This document shows positions 1 to 5,995 of a stretch of 8,967 nt of DNA, piece by piece. Source of the DNA: Acidimicrobiia bacterium (GTDB lineage: Bacteria > Actinomycetota > Acidimicrobiia > Acidimicrobiales > JACDCH01); the NCBI GenBank assembly GCA_013694495.1, contig JACDCH010000445.1, positions 1-8,967 on the forward strand. The letters run 5' to 3'. The translations under genes were made by a program, and so were the position numbers. Below the pieces are notes generated by a model, which did no database searches, was not told the DNA's origin, and saw only the letters and a program-made list of their open reading frames with translations. Position 1 is the stretch's first letter, and every line of letters starts with the position of its first letter.

Positions 1-50
1 CAGGCGCCGATCACTGCGGCGGAACAAGCGCGTCGCGTCGCACCCGTCGA

Positions 51-183
51 CCGCCGGAGGCGCTGGGTCTGGGGCGGAGCCCCCAGGCATCGGCCGCAGG
101 GCGACGAAGTCGGCCGAGGACCGCAACGACCGAGCGGAGCGAGGACGACAACACTCGCCGGAACGGAGCGAAGCGAGTGACGG
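51..183 (-). repeat. Dispersed two-hairpin 3'-end element, copy 1 (downstream of proS)
   Basis: This is one of three imperfect copies in the window; the others are near 4665-4886 and 7487-7630. Reading the minus strand from the proS stop, a hairpin with arms CACTCGC (152-158) and GCGAGTG (173-179) comes first. It is followed by the block CCGAGCGGAGCGAGG (130-144, plus-strand reading). A G+C hairpin comes last: CTGGGGC (69-75), loop GGA, GCCCCCAG (79-86). Bases 89-124 are identical to 7526-7561 in copy 3. The G+C arm has lost one G relative to the other copies, so its stem is bulged. It starts 16 bases past the proS stop. There is no U-tract, so a classical intrinsic terminator is not shown, but the position fits a transcript 3' end. 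The rest of 1-195 holds nothing else I can recognise. Confidence 0.8.
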
Positions 184-195
184 CGAAGAACCAGC

Positions 196-1602
196 TCAGT
201 AGCTGCGGCCGACGATTGCGACGAGGCCAGGCTCGTCGTCGGCGTCGGGCACGGTGCCGTCGGCCCGCTGCAGGCAGCGGACGCTGACGGCATCGCGGCC
301 CAGGCGGGCCTCGCCGTCGCCGGCCAGGGCGTCCCAGGGGAGCTTGGCCCAGCCGGTGGCGGCCGCCTCCACCGCTTCCTCCACCGTTTTCACCTCGGCG
401 GTCGACTCGTCGCGGCGGGCGGTGGCCCGGGCGAGGAGCTCGGCCTGGATCGTGGGCAGCAGCGCAGCGACGGTGGGCGCCGCCTCGGCGACCGACACCG
501 ACCGCTTCTCGCCGCTGTGGCGCAGCGCGAGCGTGACCATGCCCTCGGCCAGGTCGCGAGGACCGACCTCCACCCGGACGGGGACGCCCTTCAGCTCCCA
601 GTCCGTGGCCCGGCGCCCGAAGCTCGTCGACACGCGGTCGTCGAGCTCGACCTTCACGCCGGCGTCGACCAGCTCGGCGGCCAGCCGGCGGGCGGCGTCG
701 CCGCTGCCTTCCTGGTCCTTCACCAGCAGCACCGCCGCCTGGACGGGCGCGAGGGCGGGTGGCACGACCAGGCCCTGGTCGTCGCCGTGGCCCATGATCA
801 GGCCGCCGACCATGCGGGCCGACGAGCCCCACGACGTGGTCCAGGCGAGCTGCTGGGTGCCGGTGTCGTCGAGGTAGTCGATGCCGAACAGCCGGGCGAA
901 GTTCTGCCCGAGCTCGTGGCTGGTGCCCATCTGGAGGGACTTGCCGTCGCCCATCATCCCCTCGCACGTGAGGGTGTTGATGGCCCCGGGGAACCGCTCG
1001 CTCGCCGTCTTGCGGCCGACCTGCACGGGGATGGCCAACACGTTGACCATGAAGTCCTCGTAGGCCTCGTGGAGGATGCGCCGGGCGAACGCCGCTGCGT
1101 CGGCCTCGTCGACGTGGGCGGTGTGCCCCTCCTGCCAGAGGAACTCCGTGGTCCGCAGGAACAGGCGGGGCCGCAGCTCCCAGCGCACGACGTTGCCCCA
1201 CACGTTCAGCAGGAGGGGCAGGTCGCGGTAGCTCTGCGTCCACTTGCCCATGTACTCGCCGATGACGGTCTCGCTGGTGGGCCGCACGACGATGGGCTCC
1301 TCGAGCTCCTTGCCGCCGGCGTGGGTGACGACGGCCAGCTCGGGGCTGAAGCCCTCGACGTGCTCGGCCTCCCGCTCGAAGTAGCTCATGGGGATGAACA
1401 GCGGGAAGTACGCGTTCTTGGCGCCGGTGGCCTTGATGCGGGCGTCCATCTCCGCCTGCATCCGCTCCCAGATCGAGTAGCCGTACGGGCGGATCACCAT
1501 CGTCCCCCGCACCGGCCCGTTGTCGGCCAGCTCGGCCTTGGCGACGACGTCCTGGTACCACCGGGGGAAGTCCGTGGCCTGTGGGGTCAAGACGCTCGCC
1601 AT
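196..1602 (-). CDS. proS: Prolyl-tRNA synthetase, archaeal/eukaryote-like (type 3) form
   Basis: Cytoplasmic class II aminoacyl-tRNA synthetase that activates proline with ATP and charges tRNA-Pro. The 468 residues match the short ProRS form that lacks the bacterial editing insertion. Visible landmarks are RPYGYSIWERMQAEMD (about 38-53), the VRPTSET block (106-112), motif 2 with R150-TTE153 followed by FLWQEGHTAH, the TSHELGQNFA block (227-236), TTSWGSS (255-261), and motif 3 around GDDQGLVVPP (273-282). The anticodon-binding domain follows from about 285, and the protein ends in the family-typical Tyr (GRSY). Two oddities: PP is followed by Ala283, where relatives such as human EPRS have Arg, and the tail has only one Cys (C443), so the four-Cys zinc site of Thermus-type enzymes is absent. 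I chose the ATG at 1602 because homology begins within about ten residues (TDFPRWYQDVV). No Shine-Dalgarno precedes it; TACCGT lies 7 bases upstream, suggesting a leaderless mRNA. The gene is divergent from the DUF1214 gene. Confidence 0.96.
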   Translation of the reverse strand: MASVLTPQATDFPRWYQDVVAKAELADNGPVRGTMVIRPYGYSIWERMQAEMDARIKATGAKNAYFPLFIPMSYFEREAEHVEGFSPELAVVTHAGGKELEEPIVVRPTSETVIGEYMGKWTQSYRDLPLLLNVWGNVVRWELRPRLFLRTTEFLWQEGHTAHVDEADAAAFARRILHEAYEDFMVNVLAIPVQVGRKTASERFPGAINTLTCEGMMGDGKSLQMGTSHELGQNFARLFGIDYLDDTGTQQLAWTTSWGSSARMVGGLIMGHGDDQGLVVPPALAPVQAAVLLVKDQEGSGDAARRLAAELVDAGVKVELDDRVSTSFGRRATDWELKGVPVRVEVGPRDLAEGMVTLALRHSGEKRSVSVAEAAPTVAALLPTIQAELLARATARRDESTAEVKTVEEAVEAAATGWAKLPWDALAGDGEARLGRDAVSVRCLQRADGTVPDADDEPGLVAIVGRSY

Positions 1603-1609
1603 ACCGGCG

Positions 1610-1615
1610 ACGGTA
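1610..1615 (-). promoter_or_regulatory. Putative -10 box for a leaderless proS transcript
   Basis: The minus strand reads TACCGT, fitting the actinobacterial -10 pattern TANNNT, and its end is 7 bases from the proS ATG. That spacing would start transcription at or next to the start codon. No Shine-Dalgarno sequence is present between them, which agrees with leaderless initiation. I see no convincing -35 box. The motif is short and can occur by chance. Confidence 0.4.
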
Positions 1616-1723
1616 GTGGGACACCCCCGGGCCCTCCGCTCCGAGATACCCGCGCCACCAACCCGACGTGCGCGCGTGAAACCCGCCCGAAGGCGGTTAC
1701 ACGCGCATGCCCCCCACTCCCGA

Positions 1724-1744
1724 AACGTAACGGACCGTTACGTT
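1724..1744. promoter_or_regulatory. 21-bp palindromic operator, probably bound by the adjacent TetR protein
   Basis: A perfect palindrome with 10-base arms, AACGTAACGG (1724-1733) and CCGTTACGTT (1735-1744), around a central A. Its AT-rich TAACG/CGTTA arms stand out in G+C-rich DNA and have the size and symmetry of TetR-family operators. It ends 13 bases before the DUF1214 start codon and overlaps the first base of the candidate -10 box TAGGGT. It lies in the divergent gap with proS, about 120 bases from the proS start. The TetR gene at the end of this short operon is the natural candidate ligand, giving autorepression. Binding is inferred; the symmetry is read directly. Confidence 0.75.
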
Positions 1745-1749
1745 AGGGT
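1744..1749 (+). promoter_or_regulatory. Putative -10 box for the DUF1214-tetR operon
   Basis: TAGGGT matches TANNNT and ends 8 bases before the ATG at 1758, with no Shine-Dalgarno in between, as expected for a leaderless message. It shares its first base with the palindrome at 1724-1744, so a repressor bound there would block RNA polymerase. No good -35 box is visible, as is common in actinobacterial promoters. The call depends on a short motif. Confidence 0.4.
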
Positions 1750-1757
1750 CCACGGTC

Positions 1758-2828
1758 ATGGAGCCCGAGCTCGCGCCCCTCACCGCCGCCGCCTTCCGAG
1801 ACCTGCTGGCCCTGCTCGGCCGGGTCGACCAGCGCTTCACCGCGGGCGACGGCCGCCTCGACGACCCGACCTCGGTGGTCGAGGGCTACCGCTGGATCCT
1901 GTCGATCCTCTCGGTGGGTGCCGAGGTGTGGCTGTGGGGCGACAGCCAGCGGCCCCGCTTCGTCGACATCGTCGGCCCGAACCGCAAGTGGGGCGGCGAC
2001 AACGCCGACGCCTACTACCAGTACGCGCCGATCGACCCCCGCCGCACGTACCGGGTGCAGGGCGTGAAGGGCGACGCCGTGTACTACTCGCTGACCGTCT
2101 ACGGCGGCCCCGACGACGGCCGGTACTCCACCCGGATCGTCGGCACCCAGAACCACCGCACGGTCCCTGCCGCCGACGACGGCACCTTCCAGCTCTGGCT
2201 CTCCCCCACCCCGCAGGCCGGCCCGACGATCGTCCTCGAGCCCGACGCCGTCGCCGCCATCACCCGCGACTACCTCGTCGACCCCGTCGGCGGGCGCCGG
2301 GTCGAGTGGGCGATCGAGTGCGTCGACGGCGAGGGCGACCCCGTGCCGAGCGACGCCGACACCGCCCGCCGGCTGCGGGGCGTCGCCACGTGGGTCGAGG
2401 CGCAGGCCGCCATCGTGCCGGTGACGCCGCCGGTCGTGAACGCCGTGGCCGAGCCCTACCCGGTGCCGACGTCGACGTTCGGGTGGGCGGCGGGCGACGC
2501 GGCCTACGCGTTCGGCGGCTTCGACCTCGGTCCCGACGAGGCGCTCCTGGTGCGGGGCCGCTCGCCGGAGTGCGCGTTCTGGAACCTCTGCCTCTGGACC
2601 CCGTTCCTGCACACCTACGACTACGCCTACGACGCGGTGACGATCAACGGCGGCCAGGTCACCTACGGGGCCGACGGCAGCTGGGTGCTGATCGTGGCCC
2701 CCCGGGACCCGGGCCGCCCGAACTGGCTGTCGACCCAGGGGCACCGCTCCGGGCTGCTCTGGTTCCGCTGGTTCCTCCCCGAGACGACGCCCGAGCGGCC
2801 GACCTGCGAGGTCGTCGCCCTGCCGTGA
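1758..2828 (+). CDS. DUF1214 domain-containing protein
   Basis: A 356-residue protein that I recognise as the DUF1214 type (often found with DUF1254). The C-terminal part carries the hallmarks: RDPGRPNWLSTQGHR (316-330), the hydrophobic SGLLWFRWFLP (331-341) and PERPTCEVV (345-353). The aromatic-rich middle (ECAFWNLCLWTPFLHTYDY, about 271-289) is also typical. The N-terminal half is less characteristic; VWLWGDSQRPRFVD (57-70) and YYQYAPIDPRRTYRVQG (86-102) resemble single-domain DUF1214 proteins of actinobacteria and proteobacteria. I see no signal peptide and no clear membrane helix, so it is probably cytosolic. The biochemical function of the family is not established to my knowledge. Its stop overlaps the tetR start (GTGA), so the two genes are likely translationally coupled and controlled by the palindrome upstream. 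No catalytic residues can be assigned. Confidence 0.82.
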   Translation: MEPELAPLTAAAFRDLLALLGRVDQRFTAGDGRLDDPTSVVEGYRWILSILSVGAEVWLWGDSQRPRFVDIVGPNRKWGGDNADAYYQYAPIDPRRTYRVQGVKGDAVYYSLTVYGGPDDGRYSTRIVGTQNHRTVPAADDGTFQLWLSPTPQAGPTIVLEPDAVAAITRDYLVDPVGGRRVEWAIECVDGEGDPVPSDADTARRLRGVATWVEAQAAIVPVTPPVVNAVAEPYPVPTSTFGWAAGDAAYAFGGFDLGPDEALLVRGRSPECAFWNLCLWTPFLHTYDYAYDAVTINGGQVTYGADGSWVLIVAPRDPGRPNWLSTQGHRSGLLWFRWFLPETTPERPTCEVVALP

Positions 2829-3346
2829 AGCAGGCCCGCCGCCACGACGACATCCTCGCCGCGGCCCGGGCCCTGGTGACCGACGCCGGCTACTCGGCGA
2901 CGACGATGGAGGCCATCGCGGCGCGGGCCGGCGTCGGCAAGCCCACGCTGTACCGCTGGTGGCCGAACCGGGCCGCCCTGGTGCACGAGGCCCTCGTCGC
3001 CGACCTCGCCGCGGCGCCGGTGACCGACCTGCGGGGCTTCGTCGCCGGCGTGCTCGGCTTCTTCGACCGCCCCCTCGTGCGCCGGGCGTGGCTCGGCGCC
3101 GTCGCCGAGCTCGCCGACGACCCCGCCGCCCTCGCCGCGGCCCACCAGGCCTTCCTGCGCCCCGCCGCCCGGGAGCTGCAGGCGGTGCTCGCCGGCTCGG
3201 CCGCCGACGCTCGGTTGGTGCTCGACGTCGTGATCGGGGCCGGCATCGCCGGCCTCGTCGTCCCCGGCGCTCGTCGCTCGAGGGCGAGCCGGATCGACGC
3301 CCTCACGGCGCTTCTCACCGCCGCGACGGACACGGCCCGGCCCTGA
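2825..3346 (+). CDS. TetR/AcrR-family transcriptional regulator
   Basis: A 173-residue DNA-binding repressor candidate with GTG as start, overlapping the DUF1214 stop by four bases. The N-terminal domain is a textbook TetR helix-turn-helix: ILAAARALVTDAGYSATTM (10-28), then EAIAARAGVGKPTLYRWWPN (29-48) with the recognition helix, then RAALVHEAL. The C-terminal part (about 60-170) is Ala/Leu-rich and helical, as expected for ligand binding and dimerisation, but gives no hint of the ligand. At 173 residues it is slightly shorter than the usual 190-210. The GTG start is preferred because homology begins at once (KQARRHDDILAAA) and the overlap implies coupling. It probably represses its own operon through the palindrome at 1724-1744. 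It ends 21 bases from the convergent ispG stop. Confidence 0.9.
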   Translation: MKQARRHDDILAAARALVTDAGYSATTMEAIAARAGVGKPTLYRWWPNRAALVHEALVADLAAAPVTDLRGFVAGVLGFFDRPLVRRAWLGAVAELADDPAALAAAHQAFLRPAARELQAVLAGSAADARLVLDVVIGAGIAGLVVPGARRSRASRIDALTALLTAATDTARP

Positions 3347-3367
3347 GGCCCGCAGCTCGACGCCCGG

Positions 3368-4612
3368 TCAGGTGGAGGCGGCGGTGCGCTTGCGGATGAG
3401 GTCGACGCGCGCCTCGCTGGCGTTGACGTCGTCGCCCTGCTCGTCGAGGAGGACGGCGCGGTCGGCGTCGGCCGCCTCCTTGGCGGCCCGCAGGTCGGCC
3501 TTCGCCAGGGCCCGCTCGACGCCGTGCTCCTGGATGAACTCGGCCCACTCGACCAGGGCGTCGACCATCTCGTCCTCCGGCACGACGGCGACGTTCGTGC
3601 CCCGCACGAAGAGGTGCCCGCGCTTGTTGCCGGCGGCGATGCCGATGTCGGCGTCGCGGGCCTCGCCGGGGCCGTTGACGACGCAGCCCATCACCGCGAT
3701 CTGCAGCGGGATCTCGCGACCTTCGAACGCGGCCTGCGCCCGCTTGGCCACCTCGATCACGTCGATCTCGGCGCGGCCGCACGACGGGCAGGCGATGAGG
3801 TCGACGCCGGTGCGCTCCCGCAGGCCCATGGCCTCGAGCAGCTGGCGGCCGGCTTTGGCCTCCTCGACCGGGTCGGCCGTCAGGCTGTAGCGGATCGTGT
3901 CGCCGATGCCGTCGGCCAGGAGCGTGGCGATGCCGGCGGTCGCCTTGAGCAGGCCACCCGGGAGCGGGCCGGCCTCGGTGACGCCGAGGTGGAGTGGGTG
4001 GTCGGTGACCTCGGCCAGCATCCGGTAGGCCTCGATCATGAGGGGCACCGACGACGCCTTGACCGAGATCTTGATGGCGTCGAAGCCGACCTCGTCGAAG
4101 TAGGCGATCTCGCGCTGCGCGGAGGCAACCATCGCCTCGGGGGTGACCCCCTTCTCCGGGTCGTACAGGTCGGGGTCGAGCGAGCCGCCGTTGACGCCGA
4201 TGCGGATGGGCACGCCCCGGTCGCGGCACTCGGAGGCGACGAGCTTGATGTGCTCGGGCTTGCGGATGTTGCCGGGGTTGAGCCGCAGGCAGGCCACGCC
4301 GGCGTCGAGGGCGGCGAGGGCCATCTTGTGCTGGTGGTGGATGTCGGCGACCAGCGGCACCGGCGACCGCGGCACGATGCGAGCGAGCCCCTCGGCCGCT
4401 TCGGTGTCGTTGCAGGTGCAGCGCACGATGTCGGCGCCCGCTGCGTAAAGGGCGTAGATCTGGGCGAGGGTGCCGTCGACGTCGGCCGTCTTGGTGATGG
4501 TCATCGACTGCACCGAGATCGGCGCGTCGCCCCCGACGGTGACGGGGTTGACCGGGTGGGCCAGGGTCACCGACCGGGTGGGCCGGCGCGCGAACCGACC
4601 CTCGACGAGCAT
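3368..4612 (-). CDS. ispG: 4-hydroxy-3-methylbut-2-en-1-yl diphosphate synthase (MEP pathway)
   Basis: IspG (GcpE) reductively converts methylerythritol 2,4-cyclodiphosphate to HMBPP, the penultimate step of the MEP isoprenoid pathway, using a [4Fe-4S] cluster. With the ATG at 4612 the protein has 414 residues. The N-terminal TIM-barrel half shows VGGDAPISVQSMT (26-38), DIVRCTCND (61-69), ADIHHQHKMALAA (89-101) and LRLNPGNIR (109-117). The cluster domain shows CPSCGR with C275 and C278, then MGCVVNGPGE with C310 and E317, matching the E. coli cluster ligands. The tail from about 355 is an acidic/basic extension. The frame stays open to an ATG at 4708, but that start would run the coding sequence through the repeat element, so 4612 is preferred. 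TCTAGAGGG directly abuts this ATG, too close for a normal ribosome site, and GTG at codon 15 remains possible. In related actinobacteria ispG follows rip; here repeat copy 2 separates them. Confidence 0.95.
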   Translation of the reverse strand: MLVEGRFARRPTRSVTLAHPVNPVTVGGDAPISVQSMTITKTADVDGTLAQIYALYAAGADIVRCTCNDTEAAEGLARIVPRSPVPLVADIHHQHKMALAALDAGVACLRLNPGNIRKPEHIKLVASECRDRGVPIRIGVNGGSLDPDLYDPEKGVTPEAMVASAQREIAYFDEVGFDAIKISVKASSVPLMIEAYRMLAEVTDHPLHLGVTEAGPLPGGLLKATAGIATLLADGIGDTIRYSLTADPVEEAKAGRQLLEAMGLRERTGVDLIACPSCGRAEIDVIEVAKRAQAAFEGREIPLQIAVMGCVVNGPGEARDADIGIAAGNKRGHLFVRGTNVAVVPEDEMVDALVEWAEFIQEHGVERALAKADLRAAKEAADADRAVLLDEQGDDVNASEARVDLIRKRTAAST

Positions 4613-4683
4613 CCCTCTAGACCCCTGAACCGGCGCGAATGAGGACCGCCGGGGACGTGGACGACCGCCGGAGGCGCTCGGGG

Positions 4684-4706
4684 GTCTGGGGGCGGAGCCC
4701 CCAGAC
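4684..4706 (-). terminator. Perfect 10-bp G+C hairpin of copy 2, possible terminator of dxr-rip
   Basis: The arms GTCTGGGGGC and GCCCCCAGAC pair perfectly around a 3-base loop. The hairpin lies about 190 bases past the rip stop on the minus strand. No run of U follows, so it would have to act as a U-tract-independent hairpin, a processing block or an mRNA-stabilising structure. Termination is an inference from position and stem strength. Confidence 0.4.
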
Positions 4707-4730
4707 ATCGGCCGCAGGGCGACGAATCGG

Positions 4731-4797
4731 TTGGGTTCTTTGTGGCGCCGCCCGTGCCGGCGAGCCGTCGTCGGTCGAAAAGAACCCTTCCGACAGT
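4731..4797. repeat. 67-bp nested insertion with inverted arms inside repeat copy 2
   Basis: Copies 1 and 3 read TCGG directly followed by CCGAGGACCG. Copy 2 has the same flanks (4727-4730 and 4798-4807) separated by 67 extra bases. The insert has inverted arms GGGTTCTTT (4733-4741) and AAAGAACCC (4779-4787) enclosing a G+C-rich interior that can pair further. It is AT-richer at its arms than anything around it. No target-site duplication is evident. It may be a tiny mobile element or a structured RNA segment of the rip 3' region. Nothing in it codes for a recognisable protein. Confidence 0.6.
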
Positions 4798-4894
4798 CCG
4801 AGGACCGGCATAGACCGAGCGAAGCGAGGGCCTTCGAACTCGGGCGAACGGAGCGGACGGAGCGAACGGAGCGAAGCGAGTGAGCTCGACATGC

Positions 4895-5986
4895 TCAGCC
4901 CCCGATGGGGTCGGCGATGTCGAGGTAGATCGTCGAGATCCCGAGGAAGACGAGGACGAGCACAACGGCGTAGGTGAGAGGCAGCAGCTTCACGACGTCG
5001 ACGTGATAGGGCTCGCCCCGGCGGAACAGCGACCGGATCTTCTCGTACGTGGCGATGGCGACGTGGCCGCCGTCGAGGGGAAGCAGCGGCACGAGGTTGA
5101 ACACGCCGATGAAGACGTTGAGGATCACGAAGAGGAACAAGAACGTCGTCGGGTCGTTGCGCACGAGGTCGGCGCCGATGTCGGCGACGCCCAGGATCGA
5201 CACGGGGCGGGCGTCGGCGGCGGGGTCGCGGGGCGGCGCCGGGCGGCCCTCGTCCCCCTCGACGGCCGGCGTCGACGGGCCCGACAAGACGCGTGATCCG
5301 AGGTCGGCCAGCCCGCTGGGCGACAGCACCTGGCCCAGGCCCTCGAACGTGTCGCTCGTGACCCGCCCGAACGACTGGAACGTGTCACCGACGGCCGAGC
5401 CGATGCCGACCGTCTCGCGGGCCGGGCGCTCGGGGCCCACCCCGAAGTACCCGATCGCCTCAGCGGAGTCGGGCCGTCGCGCCGCCAGGGCGACGTCGAT
5501 CGTCAGCGTCTCGGCGCCCCGCTCGAGCACCACCGGTACGTCTTCGCCGGGCCGGGCCCGGACGATGGCGGTGAACTCCTCGAACGTGCCGATCGCCTCG
5601 CCGTCGACCGACAGGATTCGATCGCCCGTGCGCACGCCCGCGGCGCCCGCCGGCGAGGACGCCTCGACGCCTTCGGCCACGACCCAGGCGTCGCCGGGGT
5701 GCTCCCCGCCGGGCGTGCCGACGAAGGCGAACAGCGTGAAGAGCGTGGCCAGGGCGAGGATGAAGTGCATCGTCGAGCCGGCCACGGCCACCGACAGGCG
5801 CCGCCAGTACGGCTTCGACATGTAGGTGCGGTCGTCGTCGGCGGGGTCGAACTCGTCGAGGTTGTGCATCCCGACGATCTTCACGTAGGCCCCGGCGGGG
5901 ATGGCCTTGATGCCGTACTCGGTCTCGCCCTTCCGGAACGACCAGATGCGGGGCCCGAAGCCGATGAAGAACTCGGTGACCTTCAT
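4895..5986 (-). CDS. Rip/RseP-type intramembrane site-2 protease, C-terminal portion (gene split by in-frame TGA)
   Basis: This 363-residue piece is the continuation, in the same frame, of the HELGH-bearing piece at 5993-6229. The family is M50 zinc proteases that cleave transmembrane substrates such as anti-sigma factors. It starts with the conserved MKVTEFFIGFGPRIWSFRKG and ETEYGIKAIPAGAYVKIVGM (1-40). A membrane segment follows at about 68-90. A PDZ domain covers about 103-168, including SPAGAAGVRTGDRILSVDG (111-129). A low-complexity linker rich in Pro/Ala/Asp spans about 240-262. Membrane segments at about 281-302 and 333-357 flank NLVPLLPLDGGHVA (297-310), whose D305 would be the third zinc ligand. 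Rejoined across the TGA, the protein would be 444 residues, a normal family length. Two bases of codon change aside, nothing else is broken, so this is either a very recent pseudogene, a sequence error, or a two-chain or readthrough protein. The ATG at 5986 lies six bases past the TGA and could permit reinitiation. Confidence 0.88.
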   Translation of the reverse strand: MKVTEFFIGFGPRIWSFRKGETEYGIKAIPAGAYVKIVGMHNLDEFDPADDDRTYMSKPYWRRLSVAVAGSTMHFILALATLFTLFAFVGTPGGEHPGDAWVVAEGVEASSPAGAAGVRTGDRILSVDGEAIGTFEEFTAIVRARPGEDVPVVLERGAETLTIDVALAARRPDSAEAIGYFGVGPERPARETVGIGSAVGDTFQSFGRVTSDTFEGLGQVLSPSGLADLGSRVLSGPSTPAVEGDEGRPAPPRDPAADARPVSILGVADIGADLVRNDPTTFLFLFVILNVFIGVFNLVPLLPLDGGHVAIATYEKIRSLFRRGEPYHVDVVKLLPLTYAVVLVLVFLGISTIYLDIADPIGG

Positions 5987-5992
5987 CCCGGC

Positions 5993-5995
5993 TCA
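5993..5995 (-). other. In-frame TGA interrupting the site-2 protease gene
   Basis: The minus strand reads TAC CTC ACG GCC AAG TGA GCC GGG ATG AAG, that is YLTAK-stop-AGMK. Both sides are in one frame and both match the protease family, so a single codon, not a frameshift, breaks the gene. A one-base change from TGG (Trp) or CGA (Arg) would explain it; Mycobacterium tuberculosis Rip1 has Arg at or next to this position. TGA is the normal terminator of every other gene here, so genome-wide recoding of TGA is unlikely. Confidence 0.9.

Larger units (their letters stand above)
4665..4886 (-). repeat. Dispersed two-hairpin 3'-end element, copy 2 (downstream of rip, upstream of ispG)
   Basis: The largest copy. 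It begins 13 bases after the rip stop. Reading the minus strand it holds an ACTCG/CGAGT hairpin (plus-strand arms 4838-4842 and 4877-4881), the block CCGAGCGAAGCGAGG (4815-4829), a nested insertion (4731-4797), the 20-base core ATCGGCCGCAGGGCGACGAA (4707-4726) shared by all three copies, and a perfect hairpin with 10-base arms GTCTGGGGGC (4684-4693) and GCCCCCAGAC (4697-4706) around GGA. The segment 4846-4881 contains extra repeats of a CGGAGCGAA-like unit absent from copy 1. It fills most of the 282-base rip-ispG gap. Bases 4613-4664, nearest ispG, show no recognisable promoter box. Confidence 0.82.

Noticed and set aside
51..183. CRISPR array or tandem repeat
   Set aside because: The copies are kilobases apart, imperfect and next to gene ends, with no regular spacers and no cas genes.
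517..1746. Long plus-strand open frame of 409 codons opposite proS
   Set aside because: It is the antisense shadow of proS. High G+C makes such frames long; its protein is low-complexity and resembles no family, while the minus strand encodes an intact ProRS.
3347..3367. Bidirectional terminator between tetR and ispG
   Set aside because: The 21-base convergent gap has only short, weak G+C pairings and no clear stem with a T-tract.
3524..4642. Long plus-strand open frame of 372 codons opposite ispG
   Set aside because: It mirrors the ispG coding sequence in another frame and has a composition typical of antisense G+C-rich frames (Asp/Gly/Val/His-rich).
4613..4708. Longer ispG start at 4708
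   Set aside because: It would add 32 residues encoded by the repeat element and its hairpin, with no resemblance to IspG N-termini.
4567..4977. Several small open frames across repeat copy 2 (for example minus-strand 4617-4892 and plus-strand 4639-4977)
   Set aside because: They are read from the repeat itself and give Arg/Ser-rich strings; the other two copies yield different, non-aligned frame structures.
5993..5995. Selenocysteine at the in-frame TGA
   Set aside because: No SECIS-like hairpin is evident just downstream, no Cys or Sec is expected at this position in the family, and Trp or Arg explains the codon better.
5993..5995. Genome-wide reassignment of TGA to Trp
   Set aside because: All complete genes here end at TGA at the length expected for their families, and Trp is encoded by TGG throughout.
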